Positions 23,769 to 33,580 of a stretch of 64,000 bases of DNA are shown here, piece by piece. The stretch is taken from assembly GCF_949628215.1 (NCBI RefSeq), contig NC_134288.1, forward strand, positions 9,927,682 through 9,991,681. The letters run 5' to 3'. Position 1 is the first letter of the stretch. Every line of letters starts with the position of its first letter. The notes under the pieces were generated by a model that saw only the letters and a program-made list of their open reading frames with translations, was not told the DNA's origin and ran no database searches. Source of the DNA: Phalacrocorax aristotelis. Its lineage: Eukaryota; Chordata; Aves; Suliformes; Phalacrocoracidae. A program made the translations under genes and the position numbers.

Positions 23769-24281
23769 TTAGCGCAGGTGGGGCGTGGAGGAGCCCAGGT
23801 AGGTGCGGAGGTCGCTGAGGGTGGAGGGGATGATCTTGGCGGGGATGGTCTCCCGGTTGAGCGCCTTGTGGGCGGCGAAGCGGTGGCAGCCCCCGAAGGC
23901 GTAGAAGTAATCCCCGCCCTGGCTGCCCTTGATCCAGAGCACGTCGATGGGGGGCACCTGCTCAGGATCTTTCTGGGAAGAGAGAGACACCCCCCCGAGA
24001 GCAACGCATGCCCCTAGACCCCCCAACTGGTCTGCGCAGGGCCTTGGTGCTGCAAGCTTCCCCAGCAGTGCACCCCAGGGTGGCATGGGTCAGTGCAGGG
24101 CCGGCTGTCCTGAACACCCTGGGGAGAGCAGGGCCATGCTCACCTGCAGGGTCTCCACCAGGCTCTGCACCTTGCCTGGCTCCAGCTCCGCCGGGATGGG
24201 CCGGATGAGGACACGCATAGGTATGTTGTGCGTGGCTGAGATGTGCTGCGTGTGGATGCTCTGGTTCCCGGCCTCGGCCAT
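23769..24281 (-). CDS. SRXN1: Sulfiredoxin 1
   Basis: Two coding exons lie at 24144-24281 and 23769-23972 (minus), 113 codons plus stop, with a 171-bp phase-0 intron. Sulfiredoxin uses ATP to reduce over-oxidised (sulfinic) 2-Cys peroxiredoxins in the cytosol. The ParB-like fold is clear: [20 protein letters not shown], then [19 protein letters not shown], then the catalytic FGGCHR with Cys at residue 75, and the end [18 protein letters not shown] chose the ATG at 24281 for its Kozak context (GCAGCCATGG) and similarity after SIHTQHI. In-frame ATGs upstream would add an Ala/Gly-rich leader. The chosen form lacks most of the Gly-rich N-terminus of mammalian SRXN1 (137 aa), a region not needed for catalysis. 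AP-1/ARE sites lie about 0.8 kb upstream. Confidence 0.96.
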
Positions 24282-24399
24282 GGCTGCTGCCGGCAGCTGG
24301 CCTCGTCCTTCCTGCCCACCCGGCTGAGGCTGCCGCTCCGCCCCAAGCAGCATAGTACACAGCCGGGCCCCTCTACTTCCTCCTGGGCTGGCCATCGCC

Positions 24400-25980
24400 A
24401 TCGTCACCTGAAGTTTTGCAGAGTCACAGTGAAGGGGCAGGACAGGCAGGGCTGGGCTTCTGGGACCGGTGCCAGCACCGACTGGCCTGCTGCCTGCTCC
24501 TCTCTTCCCGGTGAGGCTGTGGTCAGGGCTGCCCTCGGCTCCCTGTCTGAGCCAGGCATCCCTTGGCATGTAGTAGCTGAGCCCTCACCAAGGTTGCTTG
24601 GTGTGCTGGGGGCCTCTGTCCTGCTCCCAACCCCACGGCTGTCTGGGGGTCTCTGCTCCTGGTAAGCCCTGGCCATGCCGGGGCTCTAACAATCTGTGTG
24701 CAGCATCTCAGCCAGGAGCTGGGATGTGCCCCCCGCATGCCCAGAGCCCCCTCCCTGCTGGAGTGTCCCCACTCCAGAGCCCCCTCCCTGCTGCACTGAT
24801 GCCTGCGGGGTCCTTGGTGAGGAAGAGGCAGCATGAAACAGCCCCAGAGCTGAGCAGTGAAGCACTGATGCCCTGTGGCTGGGCGGACACTGCGGCACTC
24901 CAGCTCTGAATCTTTCTAGGTCATTTCTCCAGATGGAGGAGAGGCTTTCAGCAAGAACTGGGTCTCCCACCCCACTGGCTGCTGGAACCGGGGCAGGCTG
25001 AATCCATACCAGGGCCGTGGCACTGGCAGACGGCTGTTCCCAGCCCCCTTGCCCTGGCTCCTGGGGGGCGCGGAGGAACCACAGCCCAGTGCTGACTCAG
25101 AAGCACGCTGAGTGACTCACTGCCCTGTGCGAGGGCTGGTGACTGTGAGAGTCAGGGACAGGCTTGCGAGGCTTTGGGATGATCTTTTTGTTGGATGAAT
25201 TGGGTGATGACTTTGCAGGTGAATTATCATGCTTGCGCCTGTGGGGCAGCACCGATGTCACCAGGAGTGCAAGGCTCAGTGAGGGCTTTGCTGATGAGCT
25301 GGAGGCTGAAAATAATTTATCCTCCCCCTTTGGCACCCATCTGTGGGGAAGGAAGGCAGCGAGAGGAGTGGGGGCCAGAGGCGCCTGGCTGCCCCTGGGA
25401 GCGGGGCTCTGCTGGGTTGTTCCCACCTCCCCGACCTGTGCCTGTGTGGGCAGGAGTAGATGTGAATGTGACGGCAGCTGAAATAATATTGGCTTACCGA
25501 ACCCTTCTCATTCAGCGCAGCCGAGCCCTGGGGTTGAGGCTGAGGGTGTGTGAGCACCGCTGGGCACCCCTTGGGCTGCCTGCTGGGCTCACCACCCTGC
25601 TGCTGGGATTTCACACAGCGCTTTACTTCCAGGTCAATGCTCTACTGCTGCTTGCAACTCCCCTGGTGCTTTTGCAAGCAGGGTGGCATTATGAACTGAC
25701 CTTTTGCTGTGGCAGGGGGTTGTCTGGTTGCTGCCCACCGGCTGCTGGGGCTGGCAAGGCAAAGCAGGCAGCACTGGATGCTCTGGGTGCGTCAGCTGCC
25801 CCTGTCCCAGTCAGCTGCTCGGGCATCTCCACCCCTTGTTTTGGAGCAGATATTCTCTCTGTGATGCTCCTGCCCTGCGGCTGGCCAGGGCACCATGGGA
25901 AGGGCAGGCCAGCAGCTGGCTTCCCTTGTCCGGCACTCACATGTCGCACCCACCACCGCCTGTACAAATCTCCCAAGACA
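24400..25980. other. SRXN1 upstream spacer
   Basis: This is unique-looking sequence between SRXN1 and the inferred SCRT2 3' UTR, with no supported gene. It holds the AP-1/ARE pair near 25.1 kb. The plus-strand frame at 25195-25989 lacks any recognisable domain. Confidence 0.55.
25090..25119. promoter_or_regulatory. SRXN1: Paired ARE (TGAGTCAGCA) and AP-1 sites upstream of SRXN1
   Basis: On the minus strand TGAGTCAGCA (25099-25090) fits both the antioxidant response element TGASNNNGC and the AP-1 core. A second AP-1 site, TGACTCA, lies at 25113-25119. They are about 810 bp upstream of the SRXN1 ATG. SRXN1 is a known NRF2 and AP-1 target through an ARE with an embedded AP-1 site. Confidence 0.65.
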
Positions 25981-26003
25981 CATGGTTAGTGGCAGAAATC
26001 CCT

Positions 26004-26009
26004 TTTATA
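26004..26009 (-). terminator. SCRT2: Possible variant poly(A) signal (TATAAA) for SCRT2
   Basis: No AATAAA or ATTAAA is seen on the minus strand between 28040 and about 25.9 kb. TATAAA, a known weak variant, occurs here just past an AT-rich, UTR-like block. Very tentative. Confidence 0.2.
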
Positions 26010-26142
26010 TCCCTGAATTGCGTTACAAGTAATACTGCAGGCGGCCAGTACTTAGTAGACTTGTCTTACTGGGGGCTGTCGAGTACAAAACCTGGCAGAA
26101 AAAAATCTATCATGCACGGAAAATTATTGCTGTAGTATCTGC

Positions 26143-26150
26143 TATTTACA
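26143..26150 (-). promoter_or_regulatory. SCRT2: Pumilio-type site TGTAAATA in inferred SCRT2 3' UTR
   Basis: TGTAAATA on the minus strand matches the PUF-protein consensus UGUANAUA. It lies in an AT-rich block at 25990-26160. Confidence 0.4.
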
Positions 26151-26946
26151 GTATAGACAGGGGCAGAGGCGCAGTGCTCCATGCCTGCCCAGCCGAGGGA
26201 CGCGGTGCTGCCACGGAAAGGAGCCAGCATTGCAGGGAAACCCTGAACTGCTGCGTCCTCGCTGGTGGGGTGTCTGCGTGGCCGGGGCGATGCTCTTCCC
26301 CTGTGCGGGGGTGCAGGTGCGTGGCTACCATGCTGCGGCAGCGAGGATTGTGACAGGGGTGTTCTCCGGAGGCGTCGAGCCTGCGAGCCATGGCCGTGCC
26401 AGCACGCGGGGAGCACACAGGTGCCGAGGCGGTGGGAGGAAGACGGTGCAGGGAGGAAGACGGCGCAGGAAGACGGTGTGGGGGTACGCGAGCGTGGCCC
26501 CATGGGGTGCCGGGCTGAACCCCAAAGGTGTCAGGGACCGGCATGGGGTGATGAGGCCATGGCAGCTCGCGGCCCGAGGTAGGAAGCAGAGGCGCAGGTT
26601 GGGCCCCGCTCCGGGATGCCGCGCGTGCGGCGCTCGCTCCAGGGCCGGCGCGGGGATGCTCCGCCAGGAGGTTGCATAGAATGGCTGGTTTGTCCCCACC
26701 GGGCTGGCGCAGGGCAGGTAGCTGAGCAGGAGCCTGCAGCAGCGAGGAAGACGAAAGAGAAGGGCTTTGCCTTTTGGGGAGGCTTGCAGGGCGTGGAGCC
26801 CTCCTGCCTCTATGCCCACCGCACGGTCCGATCTCGGAGTCCTGTCCCTGTCCATGTCACCGTGGCTGTGTCCTGGGCACGGCGGCTCTGCTGCAGCTCC
26901 GCCACCTCCTGCAAGCCAGCGCTGGCATGGCCCTGCCAGTCTTGGC

Positions 26947-27003
26947 AAATAAATAGTGAAAAGCATAAGTTATAAAGTATATAAATAAGAACATTTAAAT
27001 AGA
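26947..27003 (-). promoter_or_regulatory. SCRT2: AU-rich element 2 in inferred SCRT2 3' UTR
   Basis: On the minus strand three ATTTA pentamers, one within ATTTATTT, lie inside 57 bp of nearly pure A/T in otherwise GC-rich DNA. This is typical of mRNA-destabilising AREs. Confidence 0.45.
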
Positions 27004-27646
27004 CTCACCCAAACTTTACGGCTACATTGACCCCCTCCTCCTGAGCGCAGGCGGGTGGCGATGGCGAGGGGGCCTGGAGCTGGCTGCGGAGGGATCCGGG
27101 CAGAGGCTGGTGGTGCGTGGGGAGCAGTTGGGGTTTTGGTGCTGCCCCAGGGCTAGATCTCCAGCCCAGCCACCAGCAGGGCTGTTTGCACAGTGAGGGG
27201 GGGCTGCATCTGCCTGGGGAGGCTGTTCCCCAGCCCATCACCATGGCTGGGGCCAGTCATGCCTGACCAAGCCCGGAGCCAGCAGGAGATGTCCCCCACA
27301 GGTCTCTACTGGATGCCCCTTGCTTTTCCCCTGACTCCAGGGCTGTGGAGCCACACTGCTAGAGTGAGCAGTGTGCCATGGGACCATGTCCCATGGGACC
27401 ATGCCAAGCAGGGGGGCATTGGGGTGCCCCAGGACCCGGGTGGTGGTCTGCAGGGACCCCCTCCTCCAAGGGTGACTGACAGCCCTGCCCTCCCATCAGC
27501 CGCACTGTCCATCAGTCATGTCGAGCCTTCAGTCGTACTGGCCCATGGTCCCTCTGAGTTAGGGTCAAGGTGAGGTTTTGCTCCTGGGGGGAGCAGAAAA
27601 GTGTCTTTTCTCCCCTGGGATCCCCTGGGAGGAGAAGCAGCAGCTC

Positions 27647-27680
27647 TAAATAAATAATAGTAATAAATTAAATAAATAGA
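27647..27680 (-). promoter_or_regulatory. SCRT2: AU-rich element 1 in SCRT2 3' UTR
   Basis: On the minus strand, about 360 nt past the SCRT2 stop, a 34-bp A/T block has two ATTTATTTA motifs flanking TAATTTATTACT. It is the strongest ARE-like sequence in the window. Confidence 0.55.
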
Positions 27681-27958
27681 GGTGAAAGTCATGAGCTGGG
27701 GGAGGAAAGTCTCTCCTGGGTCTGGAAGAGGCCCCTGGGTGAGTCCCCCACAGAGAGACCTGCCTGGCTGAGGGGGAGCTCGGGGAGCTGGGGGCAAGGA
27801 AGTGGGTCCCACTGCGGGCCCGGCTGGATCCAGCCCATTCCAGGGAGTGCTTGGGCACCCTCCTCCCAGGTGGGGAGTGAGTCTGCAGGGATGTGTCCTC
27901 CAGCCATAGCACAGCCACAAACCAGCCAGCTGCAGCTGCAGAAGTGCTGGCGCGGGGA

Positions 27959-28020
27959 CTGGGATCGGGATGTGGATGGGGATAAGGACAGGGATGGGGA
28001 TGAAGATGGGGATGCGGATG
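27959..28020. repeat. SCRT2: (GGGATG)n hexamer repeat just past the SCRT2 stop
   Basis: GGGATG, GGGATA, GAAGATG and CGGATG units run for 62 bp, starting 20 bp beyond the stop codon. They read CATCCC in the mRNA. Confidence 0.85.
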
Positions 28021-28040
28021 TGCCACAGTGGGCTGGGGGA

Positions 28041-31000
28041 CTAGTTCCCTATTGCACAGCTGTGTTCGGAGCCCTTGAAGCAGGCGGACTCGTAGTGCTT
28101 GTTGAGGTACGACTTGAGGGCGAAGGTCTTCTCGCACTGCTTGCACTTGTAGTGCTTAAAGGCGGAGTGGGTCTGCATGTGGGCGCGCAGGTTGGAGCGG
28201 TCGGCAAAGGCTTTCCCACAGTGGGAGCAGCCAAAGGGCTTCTCCCCCGTGTGCGACCGCATGTGGCCCTGCAGCAGCCAGGGCCGGCTGAAGGCTTTGC
28301 CACAGACGTCACACTTGTGCTTGAGGTTGTGGGTGAGGACGTGCATGGCCAGGGCGGGCATGGAGACATAAGCCTTGCCGCAGGTTGGGCATTTCCTTGC
28401 CATCTTGCTGTCCAGGCTGCGGTGGGTCTGCTTGTGCCGGCTGAGGTTGGAGGAGGTGGCGTAGGTCTTGCCACACTCAGGGCAGGAGTGACGGTGGCTG
28501 CCGCGGCGCTGGCTCTCGCTGCGCCGGCGTGACCGCCCGTCTGTGATGAAGAAGGCGTCCATGGAGTAGCTGTCCGTCACCGCTGCCTCCCCGTTGAAGT
28601 AGCGGGCGGAAAAGCTGGACTGGGGGCTCTCGGGGTCGCTGTACTCCTCATGGCTGGGTGCATAGGCTGGGTCCAGTGGCGCTGGTGGCAGACCCTGCTT
28701 CTTGTCGGTGTCATAGCCGGCAGGTGCCAGGCAGTGCTGGAGGTACCCTGTGGTGATGACACAGCAGGGTCACTGTCCCTCCCAGCCAGCCCCACCAGGG
28801 ACAGGAGAAAGCCATGAACCAAAAATGCCCATTGGGGATGCAGAATGGGGGCTGTTCCCCCCTCACTGATCCCTGTCCCCACTCAGCCCTTGGGGCTGCC
28901 CTTGAGCACTGGAGCTGCCTCATCCATCTGCACAGGAGCTGAGTCTGCCCAAGCTCCTGTCTGCTTCTGTCAGCAGGATGGGTCCCATCCTCTGGGGCTG
29001 TCCTGGGTGGGAGCCGGGGATGCGGCTGTGGGACGCCCAGCTGTGCCTGCCAGTGTGCTGCCCTGCAGCCGTGGCTGCAGGCAGCCCCCGGGGCCATTAG
29101 CTGCCAGACAGCTGTCGGTACCGAGAGCTTCATTGTTCACTGGGCAGGTGCCGGTAATGAGCTCTGCTCCGTCCACCTCCTCGCCTCCAGAAATCCAGGG
29201 CAGCCGGGGCAAGGAGGCAGAGGCAGTGCAAAGGGGCTGGGAATGGCCCCCATCTCTCCCTGTCCCCCACAGGGTCTATTCCCTGGGGATGGGGCAGCAC
29301 CTAGAGGCCAGCAGCACCAGGACCCTGGGCTCCTGCTGAGGAGAGGGACCCACAGCCCCTCAGGTGCACAGTGGGGCTCAGGTGCTGCTCTGGTAGTGTC
29401 ACCCTGATGTGACATTGGTGCAGGTCTGCTCATGGCCTGGTTCTGGGTGAGGGACTTCTGACCTGTGGCAGACTGGGCACCACGTGGACATCCCTGTCCC
29501 TCTGTGCTGGCACATGAAGGTCACCGTAGAAGGAGTAGTGCAGCCCTCTCCCTGCCAGCCTACTGGTCAGTGACCCTGTGGGACATGCTGCCAACCCAGG
29601 TTCCCCAAACTGGTCCCAGTGGTCTCCTGCCTCGTGCATGCTAGCCCTTGCCAGCTGCTTCAGAGGACATGTCCCTGCTGTTGGTGACAGCGGGGGCTGT
29701 CAGGAGCCTGGGGTCGGTGCATGGCCAGGCTCACCCATACATGCCAGTAGGGCAGCATGGATAACCCTCCCCAGCTGTGGCCAAGCATCCTCTAGATCCA
29801 GGCCTATCCCCTACTCATGGGACCCCCCGTTCCCCTGCCCTGCTGACCCTGCCTGGGGCGAGTGGCTGCTGCCATTCATCCCATGGGAGGCTGGGGGTGT
29901 CTGTGGTGGGAGGGGGACTCGTGGTGGGGGCAGAGCTCAGCCCCCCCCCGTCCCCCTGCGCTGTGCTGACAGCGCGGTCGCGCGGGCTGTGCAGAAAGCG
30001 CTCTGCTCAGCAATTTCTCACGCTGCCTCCGAGCATGCAGCAAGGTTATTTCCAGGAGAGCAGCGTCGGCAGCTTCTGCCCAGCTGCAGCACATCCCTCC
30101 CCCACCGGCTCTTGGATCCCGATGGGGGGGAAAGCAGAGGACCCCACCGGGCCTTGCACCCCTGCCCCTGGCAGGGAAAGGCCCCCAGAGACTGGGGAGC
30201 AAAGAGCAGCATAAACAGGGGGACAAGCAGTGCAGGGGTCAGGCAGTCTTGGCTTGTGCGTGGATGGATCAGGCTCACCCCCGCACCCAGCTCAGCCTCC
30301 TGGTGCCTGATCAGCCAGGACTCACCAGCCCACAGCTTGGGACAGACACCCCCAGCCCTCTTTTCCAGGGCAGACCCCTGGGCCGCCCCGTCTCTGCCAA
30401 GCCTGGGAGACACCCAGTCCACCTCGGTGTCTCCTGGCAGGATGGGGCTCTGGGGTCCCTGGCCACCCCCAGCCCAGCTCTTTGCACCTCTCCCAGCATT
30501 GCGGGGAGGGGGCTGCCCCCCACTTCTCCCCCGCCTGCTCCCCGTGTCCCCGAAGGCAATGGCCCCCACCGTGCTCCCGGGGGGGCTCGGGGCACCGCTG
30601 CGAACAATGAAACCCGCAGGCACTCCAGCCCCCCCGCCTGCCCCCGCAGCCCAGCTGCTTCGTGCCCCCCCCAAACTTGTTGTGGCAAAGAGCTAGCCCC
30701 ACTAGCGCGGGGGGAGCGAGTCGGGCCGGGGCAGCGTGTAGCTGCCCACGGGGGCTGCCTGTGTCACGCAGGGGATGTTTCCTTAAGGACCAACTTCGGC
30801 AGGGGCCGGTGGCCCTGAGGAGGGGGGACAAGGCGAGGAGGCACGACGCCCCCGACCCCCGCCGCCCCGCTGCACCCCCCGCACGACGCCCGGCTGCGGG
30901 ACACAACCCCGGGGACCCCCGCCCCGTCCTGCCCCGCGTCCCCCGTCCTCCCCGCCCCGGTGCCCCGCTGGGCGCTCACACAATAGCGGGTGGGGGGCCC

Positions 31001-31151
31001 CCCCGGACCCGCACTCACCATCGCCGGCGGCGGGGCCGGGCAGCGCGTAGGGGGGCTCCAGGGGGGCGTAGGGGGGCGCGGGGGCCCCGGCGGCCCCGGC
31101 GGCCGGGAACGCCTCCGCCTTCAGCTTCTTCACCAGGAAGGAGCGGGGCAT
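28041..31151 (-). CDS. SCRT2: Scratch family zinc-finger repressor 2
   Basis: Two coding exons lie at 31019-31151 and 28041-28747 (minus), 279 codons plus stop, with a 2,271-bp phase-1 intron. The protein starts with the SNAG repressor motif MPRSFLVKK. It continues with a Pro/Ala-rich linker, the EEYSDPESPQSSFSARYF and TDSYSMDAFFITDG blocks of Scratch proteins, and five zinc fingers at about residues 133-153, 164-184, 190-210, 218-238 and 246-267. Fingers 1-4 are C2H2. Finger 5 has Cys246, Cys249, His262 and a distal Cys267. HTGEKPF links fingers 3 and 4. Snail-superfamily proteins bind E-boxes (CAGGTG core) and repress, here in newborn neurons. The linker before finger 1 lacks the Gly expansion of human SCRT2, and the tail ends in SCAIGN instead of a Pro-rich end. 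Synteny separates it from SCRT1. Confidence 0.97.
28748..31018 (-). other. SCRT2: SCRT2 intron
   Basis: No coding exon is visible inside. The plus-strand frame at 29578-30696 is Pro/Ser/Ala-rich and shows no domain. The 5' part merges with the promoter CpG island. Confidence 0.8.
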
Positions 31152-31560
31152 GGCGGGGCCGGGCCGGCGCCCTCAGCACTGGACAGCTCCGGTACCGGCC
31201 CCAACACCGGCCCCGGCCCCGGCCCCCGCCCCGCCCCGGCCCCGCGCTGCTCCCGGCGCTCCGGCCGCGGCTGTGCGGGCGGCGAGGCGCGGGGAGCCGA
31301 GTGCGAGGGGCGGGGAGGCAGGCAGGCAGGCAGCAGGGCGGCGAGGAGGAGGAGGAGGTGGAGGAGGATGGGAGGAGGAGGAGGGGGAGGAGGGGGAGGA
31401 AGGCAGGCGGTCGTGGGGGGGAGGGGGGAGCTCCGCCCGGCCGCACCCGGAGCCCCCCCGGAGCCCCCCGAGCCGCCAGCAGCGCCGGGCGCCCCGGGCA
31501 TCACAGCAGTGGGGGGTACCCGGTCCCTCCTCCCGGTTCCCTCCCCCCGGCCACGGACAA
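30650..31560 (-). promoter_or_regulatory. SCRT2: SCRT2 CpG island promoter and 5' UTR
   Basis: Dense CpG sequence surrounds exon 1 and about 400 bp upstream of the ATG at 31151, with many GC boxes and no TATA box. The exact start is not visible. Confidence 0.65.
31343..31413 (+). repeat. (GGA)n polypurine tract
   Basis: About 70 bp of GAGGAGGA with two interruptions lies 190 bp upstream of the SCRT2 ATG. It reads as a CCT tract on the gene strand. Confidence 0.85.
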
Positions 31561-31675
31561 TGGGGACACGCGGGGGGGGGGGGTAGGAGGGTGGAACACA
31601 CCGCTGCCTCCCACCGCCTTTGTCTCCCTGCCGCCAGCCCCCAGGGCCTGCGAAGGACGGGGCTGCGGGGCGGGG

Positions 31676-32065
31676 GTCCCCATCCCTGTCCCTGTTCTTG
31701 TCCCCATCCCTGTCCCCTGTCCCTTGTCTTCATTCCTGTCCCTGCTTCTCGCCCCTTTCTCCCGTCCCTATCCTTGGTCCTTGGTCCTATCGCTGTTCCC
31801 TGTCCCTGTTCCTGTCACTCTTCCCTGTCCTCATCTCTGTCCCCTGTCCTCACTGACTCCTTTCCCTTTCCCTTGTCCCTTCCCCTGTCCCTTGTTCTCT
31901 GTCCCCATCCCTGTCCCCTCTTCCCTGGCTTCATCCCTGTCCCACCTCTGTCCTGCCCCCATCCCTGCCCACTGTCCCCTCCCCACCTCTCCATTCCTCT
32001 TCCCTCTCCCTTTTCCCACCTTCTCCTCTTTTCCCATGTCCCCGTGCCCATCCCTGTCCCCAGTG
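31676..32065 (+). repeat. 390-bp polypyrimidine (CCCTGT)n minisatellite
   Basis: CCCTGT, CCCCAT, CCCTTG and TTCCTG units alternate with almost no A for nearly 400 bp on the plus strand. The tract lies upstream of the SCRT2 CpG island. Confidence 0.88.
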
Positions 32066-32635
32066 AAGCACTGTGACCTTTGCAGCCCACAACAATAGCC
32101 TGGCTGGTTGTGGTGCATTGTTCCCTCCCGGAGCCCCCACTCCCCCGCCTCCCCTCACCAGTGCTCCGCTGCCACCCTTCCTGGAGCAGGATGAGGCCCT
32201 GGTCCTGCAGGCAGGTGGTGGCACTGGGGCTGACTCTCCCTGGGGCTGTGCCAGCCAGGGGCTGGCGAGTGACACCAGGACCTGGCTGGCAGCGGGCCCT
32301 GCTCTCCCCAAGCCCTGTGCTGTACCGAGAGCATTGCAGCACTTAACTAAGGACAGTCCCTCATCTGTCACTGAAGGCAAAGTGCTGGCATGGCCGGCAC
32401 AGGGCAGCCGCAGGCACCCCTGGCCTCAGGAGGCACCAGCCCCTTTGGCCAGGCACGTGGCATCGGGCCTGGGGGCCAAAAGCAGCAGCCCTGTGGCCAG
32501 TACCCTAGGCCCGCCTGCTCACCGCCGTGTCTGCTCCTTCAGCCGTGCACAGAGCCAGAGCTGGGGCCATCCCCACATTGCATTGCATCAGGCCAGCGTG
32601 CTGCTGCTCACTGCTTTGTGTGGCACCCCATAGCC

Positions 32636-32830
32636 CAGGGTGTCCTACAGCCCACAGCATCCCATAGCAGCCCACAGAGTCCCACAGCAGCCCACAGCAG
32701 CCCACAGCATCCCACAGCCCAGGGCTTCCCATAACATAGGGCACCCCAGAGCCTACAGCATCTCACAGCATCCTAAACCCCAGGGCATCTCACACCTCAC
32801 AGCATGCCACAGCCCAGGGCACCCAGCAGC
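32636..32830. repeat. Degenerate CCCACAGCA-type minisatellite
   Basis: Units of 9-13 bp such as AGCCCACAGCATCCC, CAGCAGCCCACAG and AGCCCAGGGCATC recur for about 195 bp. Confidence 0.75.
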
Positions 32831-32982
32831 CCACCCTGCCAAGCCTGCTCACAGGGGCTGGGGTTCCTGGGGCTGCTCCCCACGTGGGCTGGGGTCTCAC
32901 CTGCCACCTCCCACCTCCCACAGCACTCAGCTGGGGCTTGCAGGCAGCAACACGAGTTCCATCTGGCCCTGCAGCGTGGCCC

Positions 32983-33013
32983 TGACGTCAGGGCTCTGCC
33001 AAGTTCAAGGTCA
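32983..33013. promoter_or_regulatory. Full CRE palindrome plus nuclear-receptor half site
   Basis: TGACGTCA at 32983-32990 is a perfect CREB/ATF palindrome. TTCAAGGTCA at 33004-33013 matches the extended half site of ERR/NR5A-type monomeric receptors. They are 13 bp apart. Confidence 0.5.
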
Positions 33014-33109
33014 CCTCTCCCAGAGGGCTGTGGCCCCGCGGGAACATCACTTGCCGGGCTGCTCCTGGCGGCCCCCCCACACACCAGGCTCCCAGCCTCT
33101 GCTCCCTGA

Positions 33110-33580
33110 TTTATTTATCCGCACGTGTGCCATTTCTCTCCTTGAAGGCACGTTTGCAAAACGGGCGATTACTTACGCCCTAGTTGGGCCGGGCCTGCCT
33201 GCCTGCCTGCCCGCTGCCCTGGGATTTTGTCTCTCTCCAGGCTGTGGTGTAATAAGGGAGGTAATTAAGTGTAAAAGACAGGGGGAGGGAGGGCTGAGAG
33301 AGGGGGAATAGGAACCCGGCTCCTTTCAGAGGCAGGGGACTGAGATAATGTATGTTAATAACCTGCAATCAGTCCTGCCGAGCTGTGCTAATATTGCTGA
33401 CTGCAGCGGCTGGGCCCCCCCAAACCTGCCCCTGCCGTGGTGGGGAGGGAGGAGAGCGCCAGAAGAAAGGCTCAGCCTTTCTTCTCTGCTGTGGCCTGGT
33501 GAGGGCTGAATTTGTGCCTTCCTGAGCAGCTGTATGGAAATAATTCCCATTGGAGGCAATTGTTTCCCGGCAAGAGGGAG
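33110..33580. promoter_or_regulatory. Candidate conserved noncoding enhancer
   Basis: Nonrepetitive, AT-richer sequence contains TTTATTTATC, a CACGTG E-box, GGTAATTAAG, GTTAATAACC, CTAATATTGC and GAAATAATTCCCATTG. It differs strongly from the flanking C-rich spacer and has no open frame. It may serve SCRT2 or SLC52A3; this is inferred from composition and motifs. Confidence 0.4.

Noticed and set aside
28041-28580. Shorter SCRT2 start at 28580
   Set aside because: The codon there is GTG (Val) inside the conserved AAVTDSYSMD block. The true start is the SNAG exon at 31151.
30662-32098. 478-codon plus-strand frame
   Set aside because: It reads through the SCRT2 CpG island, the GGA tract and the polypyrimidine minisatellite. 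The peptide is Pro/Arg/Gly then Pro/Ser/Leu repeats.
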